NCBI GenBank assembly: GCA_003141795.1
Contig: PLNO01000201.1
Coordinates: 1 to 9,085 of the forward strand
DNA length: 9,085 nucleotides
DNA from: Spirochaetaceae bacterium
GTDB taxonomy: Bacteria > Spirochaetota > Spirochaetia > SZUA-6 > Fen-1364
Reading direction: 5' to 3'
Positions 1 to 6,976 of the stretch are shown here, piece by piece; positions within the stretch are counted from its first letter, which is position 1; the number at the start of each line of letters is the position of its first letter. A model generated the notes under the pieces. That model was not told the origin of the DNA and made no database searches. It saw only the letters and a program-made list of their open reading frames with translations. A program made the position numbers and the translations under genes.

Positions 1-16
1 GCCACGGCTTGACGCG

Positions 17-31
17 CCCGGACCGTCCGGG
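17..31. repeat. 15-bp palindrome upstream of the GNAT gene
   Basis: CCCGGAC and GTCCGGG form a perfect 7-bp inverted repeat around a single central C. As DNA it could be an operator half-site pair; as RNA only about 5 bp could pair because the centre is too short for a loop. No T-tract follows, so it does not look like an intrinsic terminator of an upstream gene. It lies between TTGACG (9-14) and TACACA (32-37), which are 17 nt apart and could be a weak promoter. The sequence left of the window is unknown, so the stretch could equally be coding. Confidence 0.35.
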
Positions 32-43
32 TACACAGACTGC

Positions 44-469
44 ATGGAAGCGGCAGGGCGGGAGGTCACGATGGCGGACTACGGGGCGGCGTACTCCCTC
101 TGGGAGAAGGCCGAGGGGATCGGGCTGAGCCAGGCAGACAGCCGTGAGAATATCGCCCGTTTCCTCGAGCGCAACCCCGGCACGAGCTTTGTCGCCACGG
201 CGGAAGGCAGGCTCGTGGGGGCGGTGTTGTGCGGCAACGACGGGCGCCGCGGGTTCCTCCATCACCTCGCCGTGTCGCCGGATCAGCGTCGATCGGGGAT
301 CGGCCGCGCTCTCGTCGACAGATGCCTGGCGGCGCTCGCAGCGGCCGGAATGCGCAAGTGCCACATCTTCGTTCTCGCCGACAACGGCGAAGGCCAGCGG
401 TTCTGGGAGCGCGTCGGCTGGGAGAAACGCACCACGCTCGTCGTGATGTCGCACGACGTTCCGGCATGA
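44..469 (+). CDS. GNAT-family N-acetyltransferase, YpeA-like
   Basis: This is a small cytoplasmic acetyl-CoA-dependent acetyltransferase of 141 residues, a normal length for a single-domain GNAT; the acceptor is unknown. The acetyl-CoA pyrophosphate loop is clear at residues 75-90 (LAVSPDQRRSGIGRAL, the Q/R-x-x-G-x-G/A motif A). It is followed by the usual helix and by motif B at about 114-126 (N..G.GQRFWERVGWE). The N-terminal segment (ADYGAAYSLWEKAEGIGLS) and the overall layout resemble E. coli YpeA. The start is uncertain. ATG 44 has no Shine-Dalgarno, while ATG 71 is preceded by GGAGG at 61-65 with 5-nt spacing but would remove the first beta strand (REVT). The frame is also open to the left edge. 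Its stop overlaps the next gene by ATGA, which implies co-expression. Confidence 0.85.
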   Translation: MEAAGREVTMADYGAAYSLWEKAEGIGLSQADSRENIARFLERNPGTSFVATAEGRLVGAVLCGNDGRRGFLHHLAVSPDQRRSGIGRALVDRCLAALAAAGMRKCHIFVLADNGEGQRFWERVGWEKRTTLVVMSHDVPA

Positions 470-1404
470 GCCTCGAGGAGATCGTCGGGGACCTCACCCG
501 TCTGGGAATCGAGCACACCGTCCTCCCGTCCGGCGGCGACGGCGCCGTGCTCATCCTTCCCGAGTACGGCCGGGTGCTCGGCCTCTGGCCGCATTGGCGG
601 GCGGAGAACGTACTCTGGGTGAACCCCGCGTTCCTCATGTTCCTGAAGATCGGCTCGAAGGACGACGGCTGGATGAACCCCGGGGGGGACTGCCTCCTGC
701 TCGCCCCCGAGGAGGAGTTCTTCGCCGAGGGCCCCGGATCCGCGCCCCCGCTCGACCCGGGTCAGTTCGTCCGCGCCGGCGACAAGGGCGGCTATTGCAT
801 GGTGAATCAAGGGGAGGCACGGGCGTGGAGGGCATCGACCCGTGTGCGCTTCAAGATCAGCCGTCGGATCCGTCCGCTCGCCGAGCCGCGACTCACGGAG
901 CTGTGGGGAGCGACCTACCTCAGGAAAGCCGGCTACGAGGAGGAGGCGTCCCTGGAGATCGCGGGGGGAAGCCCCGTGCCCGTCTGGCTCTGGAACGTCA
1001 CCCACGTGCTGCCGGGCGCCGAGGTGCGCGTTCCCCCGAAGCACCGGGGCGGAACCCCGGGGACCGGGGAGGGTCTCACCGTGATGAGCCTCGTCGGCTC
1101 GCGTCCCCAGCGGCTAAGGATCCCTGCCGGGCAGGCCGGCTCGCGCATCCTCTGCGTGGAGGAGCAGGAGCAGGGACGTGCCCAGCTCCTCGTGAAGGGC
1201 TTCGAGCAGGGAGACGAGCACGACGGTCAGGATTCCCTCGTGGAGTGCCGCTGGGGACGGAGGGACGGGGGAGGGGAGTTCTCGTGCGCCTCTCCCCCCG
1301 TGAACGGCGGCGGGAGGTTGCGCCTCCAGTGGAAGACGACGCTCTGCGCGTTCTCGGGGCGCCGGGAAGAGGTCCTCTCTCTGGGCGCTCGGCTCGCCGT
1401 CTGA
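466..1404 (+). CDS. Uncharacterised protein, resembles a mutarotase-like DUF (DUF6786/DUF4380 type)
   Basis: This is a 312-residue soluble protein with no signal peptide or membrane segment. The start is the ATG of the ATGA overlap with the GNAT gene, so it is probably translated by coupling. The frame is open further upstream inside the GNAT gene, but that stretch is arginine-rich out-of-frame sequence. Visible features are GRVLGLWPHW at 35-44, ENVLWVNPAF at 47-56, WMNPGGDCLLLAPEEEFF at 69-86, a central RFKISRRIRP segment at 128-137 and VPVWLWNVTHVLPG at 171-184. The W-NPGGD-LAPE pattern, the R.IRP segment and the beta-rich character recall the uncharacterised DUF6786/DUF4380 families, which are thought to have a galactose-mutarotase-like fold. 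This is recognition from memory, not a search. If correct, a sugar or glycan ligand is likely, but no reaction can be assigned. Six cysteines are scattered with no metal-site pattern. Confidence 0.7.
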   Translation: MSLEEIVGDLTRLGIEHTVLPSGGDGAVLILPEYGRVLGLWPHWRAENVLWVNPAFLMFLKIGSKDDGWMNPGGDCLLLAPEEEFFAEGPGSAPPLDPGQFVRAGDKGGYCMVNQGEARAWRASTRVRFKISRRIRPLAEPRLTELWGATYLRKAGYEEEASLEIAGGSPVPVWLWNVTHVLPGAEVRVPPKHRGGTPGTGEGLTVMSLVGSRPQRLRIPAGQAGSRILCVEEQEQGRAQLLVKGFEQGDEHDGQDSLVECRWGRRDGGGEFSCASPPVNGGGRLRLQWKTTLCAFSGRREEVLSLGARLAV

Positions 1405-1417
1405 AGACGAGCCGTTG

Positions 1418-1446
1418 TCGATATAGATCCCTCTCCATGGTATACT
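1418..1446 (+). promoter_or_regulatory. Extended -10 promoter for the GGDEF gene
   Basis: The -10 is TATACT (1441-1446, 5 of 6 to consensus), preceded by TGG so that it forms an extended -10 (TGnTATACT). A -35-like TCGATA (1418-1423, 4 of 6) lies 17 nt upstream. Transcription would start near 1453, about 20 nt before the start codon. It occupies the 68-bp gap after the mutarotase-like gene, so the GGDEF gene is probably its own unit. Confidence 0.6.
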
Positions 1447-1456
1447 CTGGCGAAAC

Positions 1457-1461
1457 AGGAG
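1457..1461 (+). promoter_or_regulatory. Ribosome binding site of the GGDEF gene
   Basis: AGGAG lies 11 nt before ATG 1473. This supports that ATG over the in-frame ATG at 1503 (Met11), which has no Shine-Dalgarno. The same motif and spacing occur before kamA. Confidence 0.65.
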
Positions 1462-1472
1462 CGTAACCACGC

Positions 1473-4199
1473 ATGCCCGGCCCCGGCAAAGACCAGAACA
1501 ACATGATCGATAATCTTCTCCAGCAGGGCGTGCCGCAGGCGGATATCACGAAGGTCTACCAGTCGCTCCGTGAGAAGGGCTATGGCGAAGAGGAGGCCCG
1601 TCGCCGGTCCCGCGCCGCCATCGAGCGGCTGAAGGAGATGAAAAAACTGGAGGAGCGGCGCAGTCAGCGCTTGGCGGCCTCCTCGAAATCCGGCTCCGCA
1701 GCGAAAGCCGCCCCTGCCGTGAACGATCCCGACTTGAGCAGACGGGCCGTCGATTCGCTGCCGGCCCTTCCCCTCTGGCTGCGCCGCCAGATCAACCGCT
1801 ACTCGTTTCGCAACGGGTTTCTGGCAACGCGGATGTCGGAACGGTTCGATGACATGATCTGTACGTTCGATCCCAAACGCCCCGACTACGTCTCCCCGCT
1901 GCTGGTCCGCCTCCTCGCCGAAGAGCAGGGGTACAGGGAGGCCAACCCCTACCACCTCTCCTTCATCGACACGCTGGACGCCCTGCGGGACAGCGCCTCC
2001 CGTCTCCTCGGGAGACAGGATCCGAATCGCCCGCCCAGCGAAGCGGCGCAGGCCATCCTGCAGGACCTCCAATCGCGGGAGCCTTTCGCCGTGGAGTTCT
2101 TCTCCCAGTTCACCCAGCCACATGACATGCTTCGCAAGAGCCTCGAATACCTCGGGGTGAGCCTGCGGGCGCACAGGCGCGTGCGCGTCGGCCATGTAGC
2201 GCGGGTGGCCAAAGACGGGTGTCGGCTCATCATGGTGACCTCGGCTGTCGAACCGGAGAAGCTCGACGCCCTGTACAACCTCGTGCGGGAGGTGAATCTC
2301 GAGCATTCCCCCGGCCCCCGAACCGCCCAGCGATGCGCGGAAGCCGAGGGGCTTTTCAGGGCGGGCTTCAAGAACCTGTCGCTCTTCGCCCATGAGCTGT
2401 ACCCCGTGGTCCTGAAGATGATCCCCGCCTTCTACGCGGCAGACGACGTCAGCCCCGCAAAGGTGGCCGCCGTGCGCGGCGTGCTCTCGGTGCGGGAGGA
2501 GGACCTCCTCACGTGGGAGGGCTGGCAGCGGCGCATGGCCGAGCTTCGCGAGCGGGAGCTCAGGGAACGGCAGGAACGGGACCTCGCACGGCTGGAGCAG
2601 GAGAAGGCGCAGCGGTTCAGCATGCGCTTCGAGGGGACCCTCTCCACGCTCGCCTCGCTCTTTCCCGGCTCCGGAATCGAGCGCATCGAGCAGGGCGCTT
2701 ACGTCGTTCCCTACTTCGTCAACAGGGTCTTCTCCCGCAGCCCCTCGCTGCAGGCGCGTCTGCCGGATCTGGAGAGGATCTCGTCGTCGGACGGCATGGG
2801 GCTCGTCCTCATCCTTCACACGATGCTCGACGATATGTTCTCCTCCATCGGCCCGTACGTCGTGGAGAAGCTCGCCGGTGGGGATGGCATGGCCGCCTCC
2901 CTCATCGACCTCCGTTCGGCATGGCGTGACGCCTATCCGAAGCTGTTCGAGCCCTACCTGGACAACCTGCGCGAATACGAGAAGGAGGGCGGAGGAAACC
3001 CCAACTACGGCCCTATTGGCCGCCAGAGCGAACGCGCGCTGGGCATCGAGGAAGGCGTGAACCAGATCCGTGGCCGCGCCATCAAGGGGTTCGGCCACAT
3101 CAACACCGACAGGGAGCGTTTCGACGGGCCGAAGCTCCACGAGCTGGCCGCACGGCTTTCAGAGCTGGCAACGGAGATGGGGCGCGCGGTGAATCAGACC
3201 TCACTCGCGGCAGAGGACCCGGTGAGCAGGAGGGTCATGGACGAGCTGGGAAAGCACGGCATCGTCGACTTCGTGGCGAGCACGAAAGTCGGCACCGTCG
3301 ACTATCACCCCGTCACCCGCCAGATCAAACGCTGGATAGAGGCCCGCTTCCGGGAGAGCGTCCTCGACATCCCCCAGAAAGCGCAGGTCGGCTTCGTCGA
3401 CGTCTTCCGCGGCGTCGCCTACATGTACGACGCGTTGCTCAACGACCCGAAGAGCCCCGTTGCCGCCACCGCGCACGGCATCGCTGCCGTGACCGACGCG
3501 GATCGGGAGGCGTGGAAGAGGGAGATCGAGGCCAGGGGCAGGGACACCGATCCCCTGCTGCAGGCCACCCTCATGGAGCAGTTCCCCGGTCAGTTCATGG
3601 ATGCGCTCACGGGACTGCGCAACAAGGACTACTTCCTCACGGAGCTGCCGCGCGTCCTCCAGAAACTGCGCCAGCGCCACCAGCCCATCGCCCTCCTCAT
3701 GATCGACATCGACCACTTCAAATGGGTGAACGACGAGCTGGGCCATCCCCGCGGGGACGAGATCCTGAAGGCGACGGGCGGATTGCTCCTGGACAACATC
3801 AGGGAAGGGGATATCGCGGTCCGTTACGGCGGGGAGGAGCTCCTGATCGTTGCCGCCGCCGACCTGCACACCGCGGTCGTCCTTGCCGAACGACTCCGCC
3901 ACGGACAGGAGAGCAGGCTCATCGCGAGCGTCGGCATGCTCGACGTGCGCAGGATCTCCAAGGAGCGCAGCCAGCCCTGCGGCACTCTGTCCGTCGGTGT
4001 CGCCGACATCACCTCCATCGTGGACATGCAGAAAGCGGTGGAAAAGGCCGACAAGGCGTTGTACGCGGCGAAGAAGATCAGGAATACGGTCTCCCTCGTC
4101 TCCCCCGCTTCCGGGGGGCGCGAAGAAAAACTCGTGACCTACAGCGAATACAGGGATGCCCGAGCCGGGTCTCCCGGCTCAGCGCCCCGGTCCTCCTGA
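1473..4199 (+). CDS. Diguanylate cyclase (GGDEF) with a large unassigned N-terminal region
   Basis: This 908-residue protein should make the second messenger c-di-GMP from two GTP. The C-terminal GGDEF domain (about 705-885) is complete: DALTGLRN at 710-717, MIDIDHFK at 743-750 with metal ligand D745, ND at 753-754, GHPRGD at 757-762, signature GGEEL at 786-790, GTLSVGV at 837-843, and a final ADKALYAAKK helix. The fifth signature residue is L rather than F, outside the catalytic acids. The inhibitory I-site RxxD is intact (R777-EG-D780, five residues before GGEEL), so product feedback is likely. Upstream are a helical N-terminus (11-60), a basic linker, a long apparently alpha-helical region, and a charged coiled coil at about 348-382 rich in E, R and Q. 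I see no transmembrane segment, PAS, GAF, HAMP or receiver domain, so the signal sensed is unknown and the enzyme is cytoplasmic. The last seven codons, including the stop, overlap the end of hflX. Confidence 0.93.
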   Translation: MPGPGKDQNNMIDNLLQQGVPQADITKVYQSLREKGYGEEEARRRSRAAIERLKEMKKLEERRSQRLAASSKSGSAAKAAPAVNDPDLSRRAVDSLPALPLWLRRQINRYSFRNGFLATRMSERFDDMICTFDPKRPDYVSPLLVRLLAEEQGYREANPYHLSFIDTLDALRDSASRLLGRQDPNRPPSEAAQAILQDLQSREPFAVEFFSQFTQPHDMLRKSLEYLGVSLRAHRRVRVGHVARVAKDGCRLIMVTSAVEPEKLDALYNLVREVNLEHSPGPRTAQRCAEAEGLFRAGFKNLSLFAHELYPVVLKMIPAFYAADDVSPAKVAAVRGVLSVREEDLLTWEGWQRRMAELRERELRERQERDLARLEQEKAQRFSMRFEGTLSTLASLFPGSGIERIEQGAYVVPYFVNRVFSRSPSLQARLPDLERISSSDGMGLVLILHTMLDDMFSSIGPYVVEKLAGGDGMAASLIDLRSAWRDAYPKLFEPYLDNLREYEKEGGGNPNYGPIGRQSERALGIEEGVNQIRGRAIKGFGHINTDRERFDGPKLHELAARLSELATEMGRAVNQTSLAAEDPVSRRVMDELGKHGIVDFVASTKVGTVDYHPVTRQIKRWIEARFRESVLDIPQKAQVGFVDVFRGVAYMYDALLNDPKSPVAATAHGIAAVTDADREAWKREIEARGRDTDPLLQATLMEQFPGQFMDALTGLRNKDYFLTELPRVLQKLRQRHQPIALLMIDIDHFKWVNDELGHPRGDEILKATGGLLLDNIREGDIAVRYGGEELLIVAAADLHTAVVLAERLRHGQESRLIASVGMLDVRRISKERSQPCGTLSVGVADITSIVDMQKAVEKADKALYAAKKIRNTVSLVSPASGGREEKLVTYSEYRDARAGSPGSAPRSS
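4162..4180. terminator. Hairpin at the convergent GGDEF/hflX ends
   Basis: GAGCCGGG and CCCGGCTC form a perfect 8-bp inverted repeat around a TCT loop. It lies within the last codons of the GGDEF gene and touches the hflX stop codon (4179-4181). There is no T-tract on either strand, so a classic intrinsic terminator is not shown. The position between two convergent genes suggests a bidirectional stop or a 3'-end stabiliser. Because the arms are also coding, they are constrained by the GGDEF protein C-terminus. Confidence 0.45.
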
Positions 4200-5513
4200 C
4201 GGCTCGTCACCCTTCGCCAGGAACGGGGTGAGTCGGTCCACGAGTGATGCCGGGACGGACACCTCCATCCGTATCCCCTCCGTCGTATCCTCCCGCGTCG
4301 TCACCGTGCCGTATTCGAACACGGCGCGCACGAGCTCCCATCGATCGTACGGGATGAGAAGCTTCAGGACTTCCAGGCTCTCCCCCAGCATCGTCTCCAT
4401 CTTCGCCAGGAGCTCGGGAAGCCCCTCTGCGGTGCGCGCGCTGATGGACAGCGAGTTCTCATGCCCGGCGACGAACATGGCCCGGGAGCCGGGATCGGAG
4501 AGCAGATCGGACTTGTTCCAGACGACGAGCTGCGGCGTGGAGGAGACGTCGAGTCCCGCAAGCACGCGATCCACGGCGCCGATCTGCTCCGCGGCATGGG
4601 GGTGGGAACCGTCGACGACGTGCAGGATCAGCGAGGCTTCCTCGATGCCTTCGAGGGTCGCACGGAAAGCGGCAACGAGGTCGTGCGGAAGCTTGCGGAT
4701 GAAGCCGACCGTGTCGGTGAGAAGCGCCTCGCGGCCCCCCGGCAGCCTGAGCTGGCGGGTCGTGGGATCGAGGGTCGCGAAGAGCTTGTCCTGCACGAGC
4801 ACCCCGGCACCGGTGAGCGCGTTCATCAGCGAGCTCTTGCCCGCGTTCGTGTAGCCGACGAGGGCCACGACGGGGAGGCCCGAGCGCTCCCTGCGCGCGC
4901 GATGCTGCCGCCTCTGGCCGCGCATCTCCTCCAGGCCGCGGCGCATGAGGGCGATCCTCTTGCGGGCCTGACGGCGGTCCAGCTCGAGCTGGGTCTCTCC
5001 AGGGCCGCGGAGCCCGACGGGCCCCGCACCCGAGCCGCCCACCTGCTGCGCGAGCCCCGCCCGCATTCCGGCGAGCCGGGGGAGCAGGTACTGGTACTGG
5101 GCCAGCTCGACCTGCATCTTGCCTTCGCGGGAACGGGCGTGCTGGCTGAAGATGTCAAGGATGAGCCGCGTGCGGTCGATGACCTGCGTGCCGTCGCCTA
5201 TCGCGGCCTGGGGTTCTTTCAGCTGCCCCGGGGACAGCTCGTCGTCGAAGAGCACGTAGCGCGCGTTCTCCGCCGCCACGAGCTCGCGGATCTCGGTGAC
5301 CTTGCCCGAGCCGACCCACGTTCGTGCATCGGGGTGCGCGAGCTTCTGGCGGGTCGCTCCCGCCACGACGAGCCCCGCGGTCTCCGCCAGACGGGAGAGC
5401 TCATCGAGGGAGTCGTCGATCGTCCATGCGGTCTCCGTGCCCTTGAGCTCGACGCCCACGAGCACGGCGCGATCTGCGGTTCCAATGGCGAGATTCTGGG
5501 TTACTGGTGTCAC
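4179..5513 (-). CDS. hflX: GTPase HflX
   Basis: HflX is a ribosome-associated GTPase that binds the 50S subunit and splits stalled or hibernating 70S ribosomes under stress. The 444 residues are full length. An N-terminal domain (about 16-120; TWVGSGKVTEI at 65-75) is followed by a helical linker carrying the family hallmark LRGPGETQLELDRR (168-181). The G domain shows G1 GYTNAGKS (220-227), G2 FATLDPTTR (245-253), G3 DTVG (267-270), G4 NKSD (333-336) and G5 SAR (358-360). The C-terminal domain contains LIPYDRWELV (386-395). The start codon is GTG (5513-5511). An AAAGGG about 12 nt upstream, straddling the flavoprotein stop, could serve as ribosome binding site, and no better in-frame start lies nearby. 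It sits 18 nt after the flavoprotein gene on the same strand, so the two are probably cotranscribed. Its 3' end overlaps the GGDEF gene by 21 bp. Confidence 0.97.
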   Translation of the reverse strand: MTPVTQNLAIGTADRAVLVGVELKGTETAWTIDDSLDELSRLAETAGLVVAGATRQKLAHPDARTWVGSGKVTEIRELVAAENARYVLFDDELSPGQLKEPQAAIGDGTQVIDRTRLILDIFSQHARSREGKMQVELAQYQYLLPRLAGMRAGLAQQVGGSGAGPVGLRGPGETQLELDRRQARKRIALMRRGLEEMRGQRRQHRARRERSGLPVVALVGYTNAGKSSLMNALTGAGVLVQDKLFATLDPTTRQLRLPGGREALLTDTVGFIRKLPHDLVAAFRATLEGIEEASLILHVVDGSHPHAAEQIGAVDRVLAGLDVSSTPQLVVWNKSDLLSDPGSRAMFVAGHENSLSISARTAEGLPELLAKMETMLGESLEVLKLLIPYDRWELVRAVFEYGTVTTREDTTEGIRMEVSVPASLVDRLTPFLAKGDEPSGGPGR

Positions 5514-5531
5514 TGAGAGAAGATACCCTTT

Positions 5532-6746
5532 TTATCCACCCGCTGCGAGCCCGGCGAGCATGCCGGTCGACCACGCAGCCTGGAGATTGAAACCGCCCGT
5601 GAAGCCGTCGATGTCGAGGACCTCTCCGCAGAAGTGGAGCCCCGCCACGACCCGCGATTCCATCGTCTTCTGATCCACGTCGTCCAGCGCGACACCCCCT
5701 GCCGTGACGGCCTCCTCCCCGTTTTTCCTCTCGACGACGGTGAGGGGGATCCTGTCCGCGCACCGGGCGAGGGCGCGCCGCTTTTCCCTCGTGAGCTCGC
5801 AGCCCGAAAGCGAGGGGTCAACGCCGGTGAGCTCCAGTACGACATCCGCCACGGCGCGGGGGAGGAACGCGCGCAGAGTCGTGGCGACCAGCTGTCGGGG
5901 GCGCTCCGAGCACGCCGCCATGAGAGCCTGCTCGTAGTCCTGGCTTCCCGTTCGCGGATGCACGGAGAGCTGCAGGAGCAGAGGACGGGACGCGGAGACG
6001 GGGAGGAACGCGCTGCGTGCTGAAACATGGAAGGCGAGCGGACCGGAGAGCCCTTCGCTGGTGAACAGGAGGCTTCCCGTTTCCTCGGCGACCCGACGCC
6101 CCGCGAACATTCCGACCATGCGGGCGGCAGGGACCGCAATGCCGGCAAGCCGCAGCGGCCAGGTCTCCTCCGTGACCAGATCCGTGAGTGACGACGCCAG
6201 AGGCGTGACAGCGTGCCCGAGGGAGCGGGCCATCTCGTAGCCTTCCGCACAGCCTCCGCCCGTGGCGATGATGATCCGATCAGCCTCCATCTCCCCCCGT
6301 GACGTCGTCACGGTGAACGATGCATCCCCGCGGGAGATACCGGTCACGGCATGTCGTGCGCGGATGCGGACCCCGAGCCTCCGTGCCTCCCCCTCGAGGA
6401 CGGCGCGCACGTCGGTGGCGCGTCCCGATCGGGGGAACACCCTGCCCCCGTCCTTCACCACGAGCGGCAGCCCCCGTCTCCGGAACCACGCCATGGTTTC
6501 TACCGGCCCGAACCGGGTGAATGCCGGCACGAGGAACTTGCCGCCGCGCGGGTACTGCGCGGACAGCTCGCTGGGGCCGCTTCCCGCGTTCGTGAGGTTG
6601 CATGTGCCGCCCGCCGTGCGCCGGAGCGTGGCGAGAGGCGTGCCGGCATCGTAGATGCTGACCGCGGCCTGCGTGCCGGCCCCTGCCGCCGCGATCGCGG
6701 CCATGAACCCTGCGGGGCCCCCGCCGACGACAACCACTCTGAGCAT
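5532..6746 (-). CDS. FAD-dependent flavoprotein, HI0933/BaiN family
   Basis: This is a 404-residue NAD(P)/FAD-dependent oxidoreductase of the HI0933-like family, a usual length. The dinucleotide-binding motif is at the N-terminus (VVVVGGGPAG, residues 4-13). The family signature GGTCNLTN follows the first 45 or so residues, and a second nucleotide-contact motif IIIATGGG lies mid-protein. The C-terminal signature CGEVLDIDGFTGGFNLQAAWSTG closes the FAD site, preceded by TAGGVALDDVDQKTMES. The family includes BaiN, linked to bile-acid metabolism, but most members have no proven substrate, and nothing here points to one. The frame is open 54 codons further upstream, but the Met just before the Rossmann strand is the sensible start, since the extension resembles nothing in the family. 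No Shine-Dalgarno precedes it. It is the first gene of a likely operon with hflX. Confidence 0.93.
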   Translation of the reverse strand: MLRVVVVGGGPAGFMAAIAAAGAGTQAAVSIYDAGTPLATLRRTAGGTCNLTNAGSGPSELSAQYPRGGKFLVPAFTRFGPVETMAWFRRRGLPLVVKDGGRVFPRSGRATDVRAVLEGEARRLGVRIRARHAVTGISRGDASFTVTTSRGEMEADRIIIATGGGCAEGYEMARSLGHAVTPLASSLTDLVTEETWPLRLAGIAVPAARMVGMFAGRRVAEETGSLLFTSEGLSGPLAFHVSARSAFLPVSASRPLLLQLSVHPRTGSQDYEQALMAACSERPRQLVATTLRAFLPRAVADVVLELTGVDPSLSGCELTREKRRALARCADRIPLTVVERKNGEEAVTAGGVALDDVDQKTMESRVVAGLHFCGEVLDIDGFTGGFNLQAAWSTGMLAGLAAGG

Positions 6747-6753
6747 GACGGGA

Positions 6754-6782
6754 AGTGTAACAGATTCCGCGCCGTCTGCCAG
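6754..6782 (-). promoter_or_regulatory. Candidate extended -10 promoter for flavoprotein-hflX
   Basis: Read on the minus strand, CTGGCA (6782-6777, 4 of 6 to the -35 consensus) is separated by 17 nt from TACACT (6759-6754, 4 of 6 to the -10). TGT directly before the -10 makes it an extended -10. Initiation would fall at about 6748-6747, immediately next to the ATG at 6746. This fits the absence of a Shine-Dalgarno and suggests a leaderless mRNA. Confidence 0.35.
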
Positions 6783-6833
6783 GAAACGAACGGGCAGTTC
6801 ATGCCGATAAACTACTTGACGGACGTGAAGGTA

Positions 6834-6849
6834 CGGGAAACCTCTTGCA
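6834..6849 (+). promoter_or_regulatory. Weak sigma-54-like site upstream of kamA
   Basis: TTGCA (6845-6849) matches the -12 element exactly, and a GG at 6835-6836 has the required 10-nt spacing to the GC at 6847-6848. The rest of the -24 element is poor (cGGgAaa against TGGCACG). I found no better sigma-70 pair for kamA in the 230-bp divergent gap. The gap (6747-6976) otherwise holds the flavoprotein promoter candidate, the kamA ribosome binding site and no recognisable riboswitch. Confidence 0.15.
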
Positions 6850-6960
6850 TTTGTCATGTCCATGTAGTATGCATTGGTTGAAGAATCAAAAGGGAGGGGC
6901 CACCGCACTCGAGTCGCACTAAGCCGACAGTACGTGGAAAACCCCTATCACAAGAGACGA

Positions 6961-6965
6961 AGGAG
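6961..6965 (+). promoter_or_regulatory. Ribosome binding site of kamA
   Basis: AGGAG, in the context GACGAAGGAG, ends 11 nt before ATG 6977. It supports this start over the in-frame ATGs at 7052 and 7073, neither of which has a Shine-Dalgarno. The N-terminal extension is therefore probably translated. Confidence 0.65.
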
Positions 6966-6976
6966 TCCCGAGAGAA

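Noticed and set aside
229..465. Upstream extension of the mutarotase-like gene into the GNAT gene
   Set aside because: The extra 79 residues are arginine-rich and out of frame with the GNAT gene. The ATGA overlap at 466 is the natural start.
1227..3140. Long minus-strand open frame of 637 codons opposite the GGDEF gene
   Set aside because: It is a typical shadow frame of a high-GC gene. The plus strand has a promoter, a ribosome binding site and a clear GGDEF product, while the minus-frame protein shows no recognisable motif.
4461..5516. 351-codon plus-strand frame opposite hflX
   Set aside because: The minus strand encodes HflX with all G motifs, and the plus frame is an antisense shadow.
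6845..6873. TTGCAT / TATGCA as a sigma-70 promoter for kamA
   Set aside because: The 17-nt spacing is right, but only three of six bases match in each box.
6747..6908. 54-codon in-frame extension upstream of the flavoprotein start
   Set aside because: The Rossmann strand VVVVGGGPAG begins right after the Met at 6746, as in other family members. The extension has no family resemblance and contains the candidate promoter.
6924..6951. CCGACA / TATCAC as a sigma-70 promoter for kamA
   Set aside because: It has four of six matches in each box with a 16-nt spacer, but initiation would fall almost on the ribosome binding site. It is too weak to list as a feature.
6747..6976. Lysine riboswitch upstream of kamA
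   Set aside because: The gap is long enough for one, but I could not see the multi-stem arrangement or a terminator or anti-terminator pair before the ribosome binding site.
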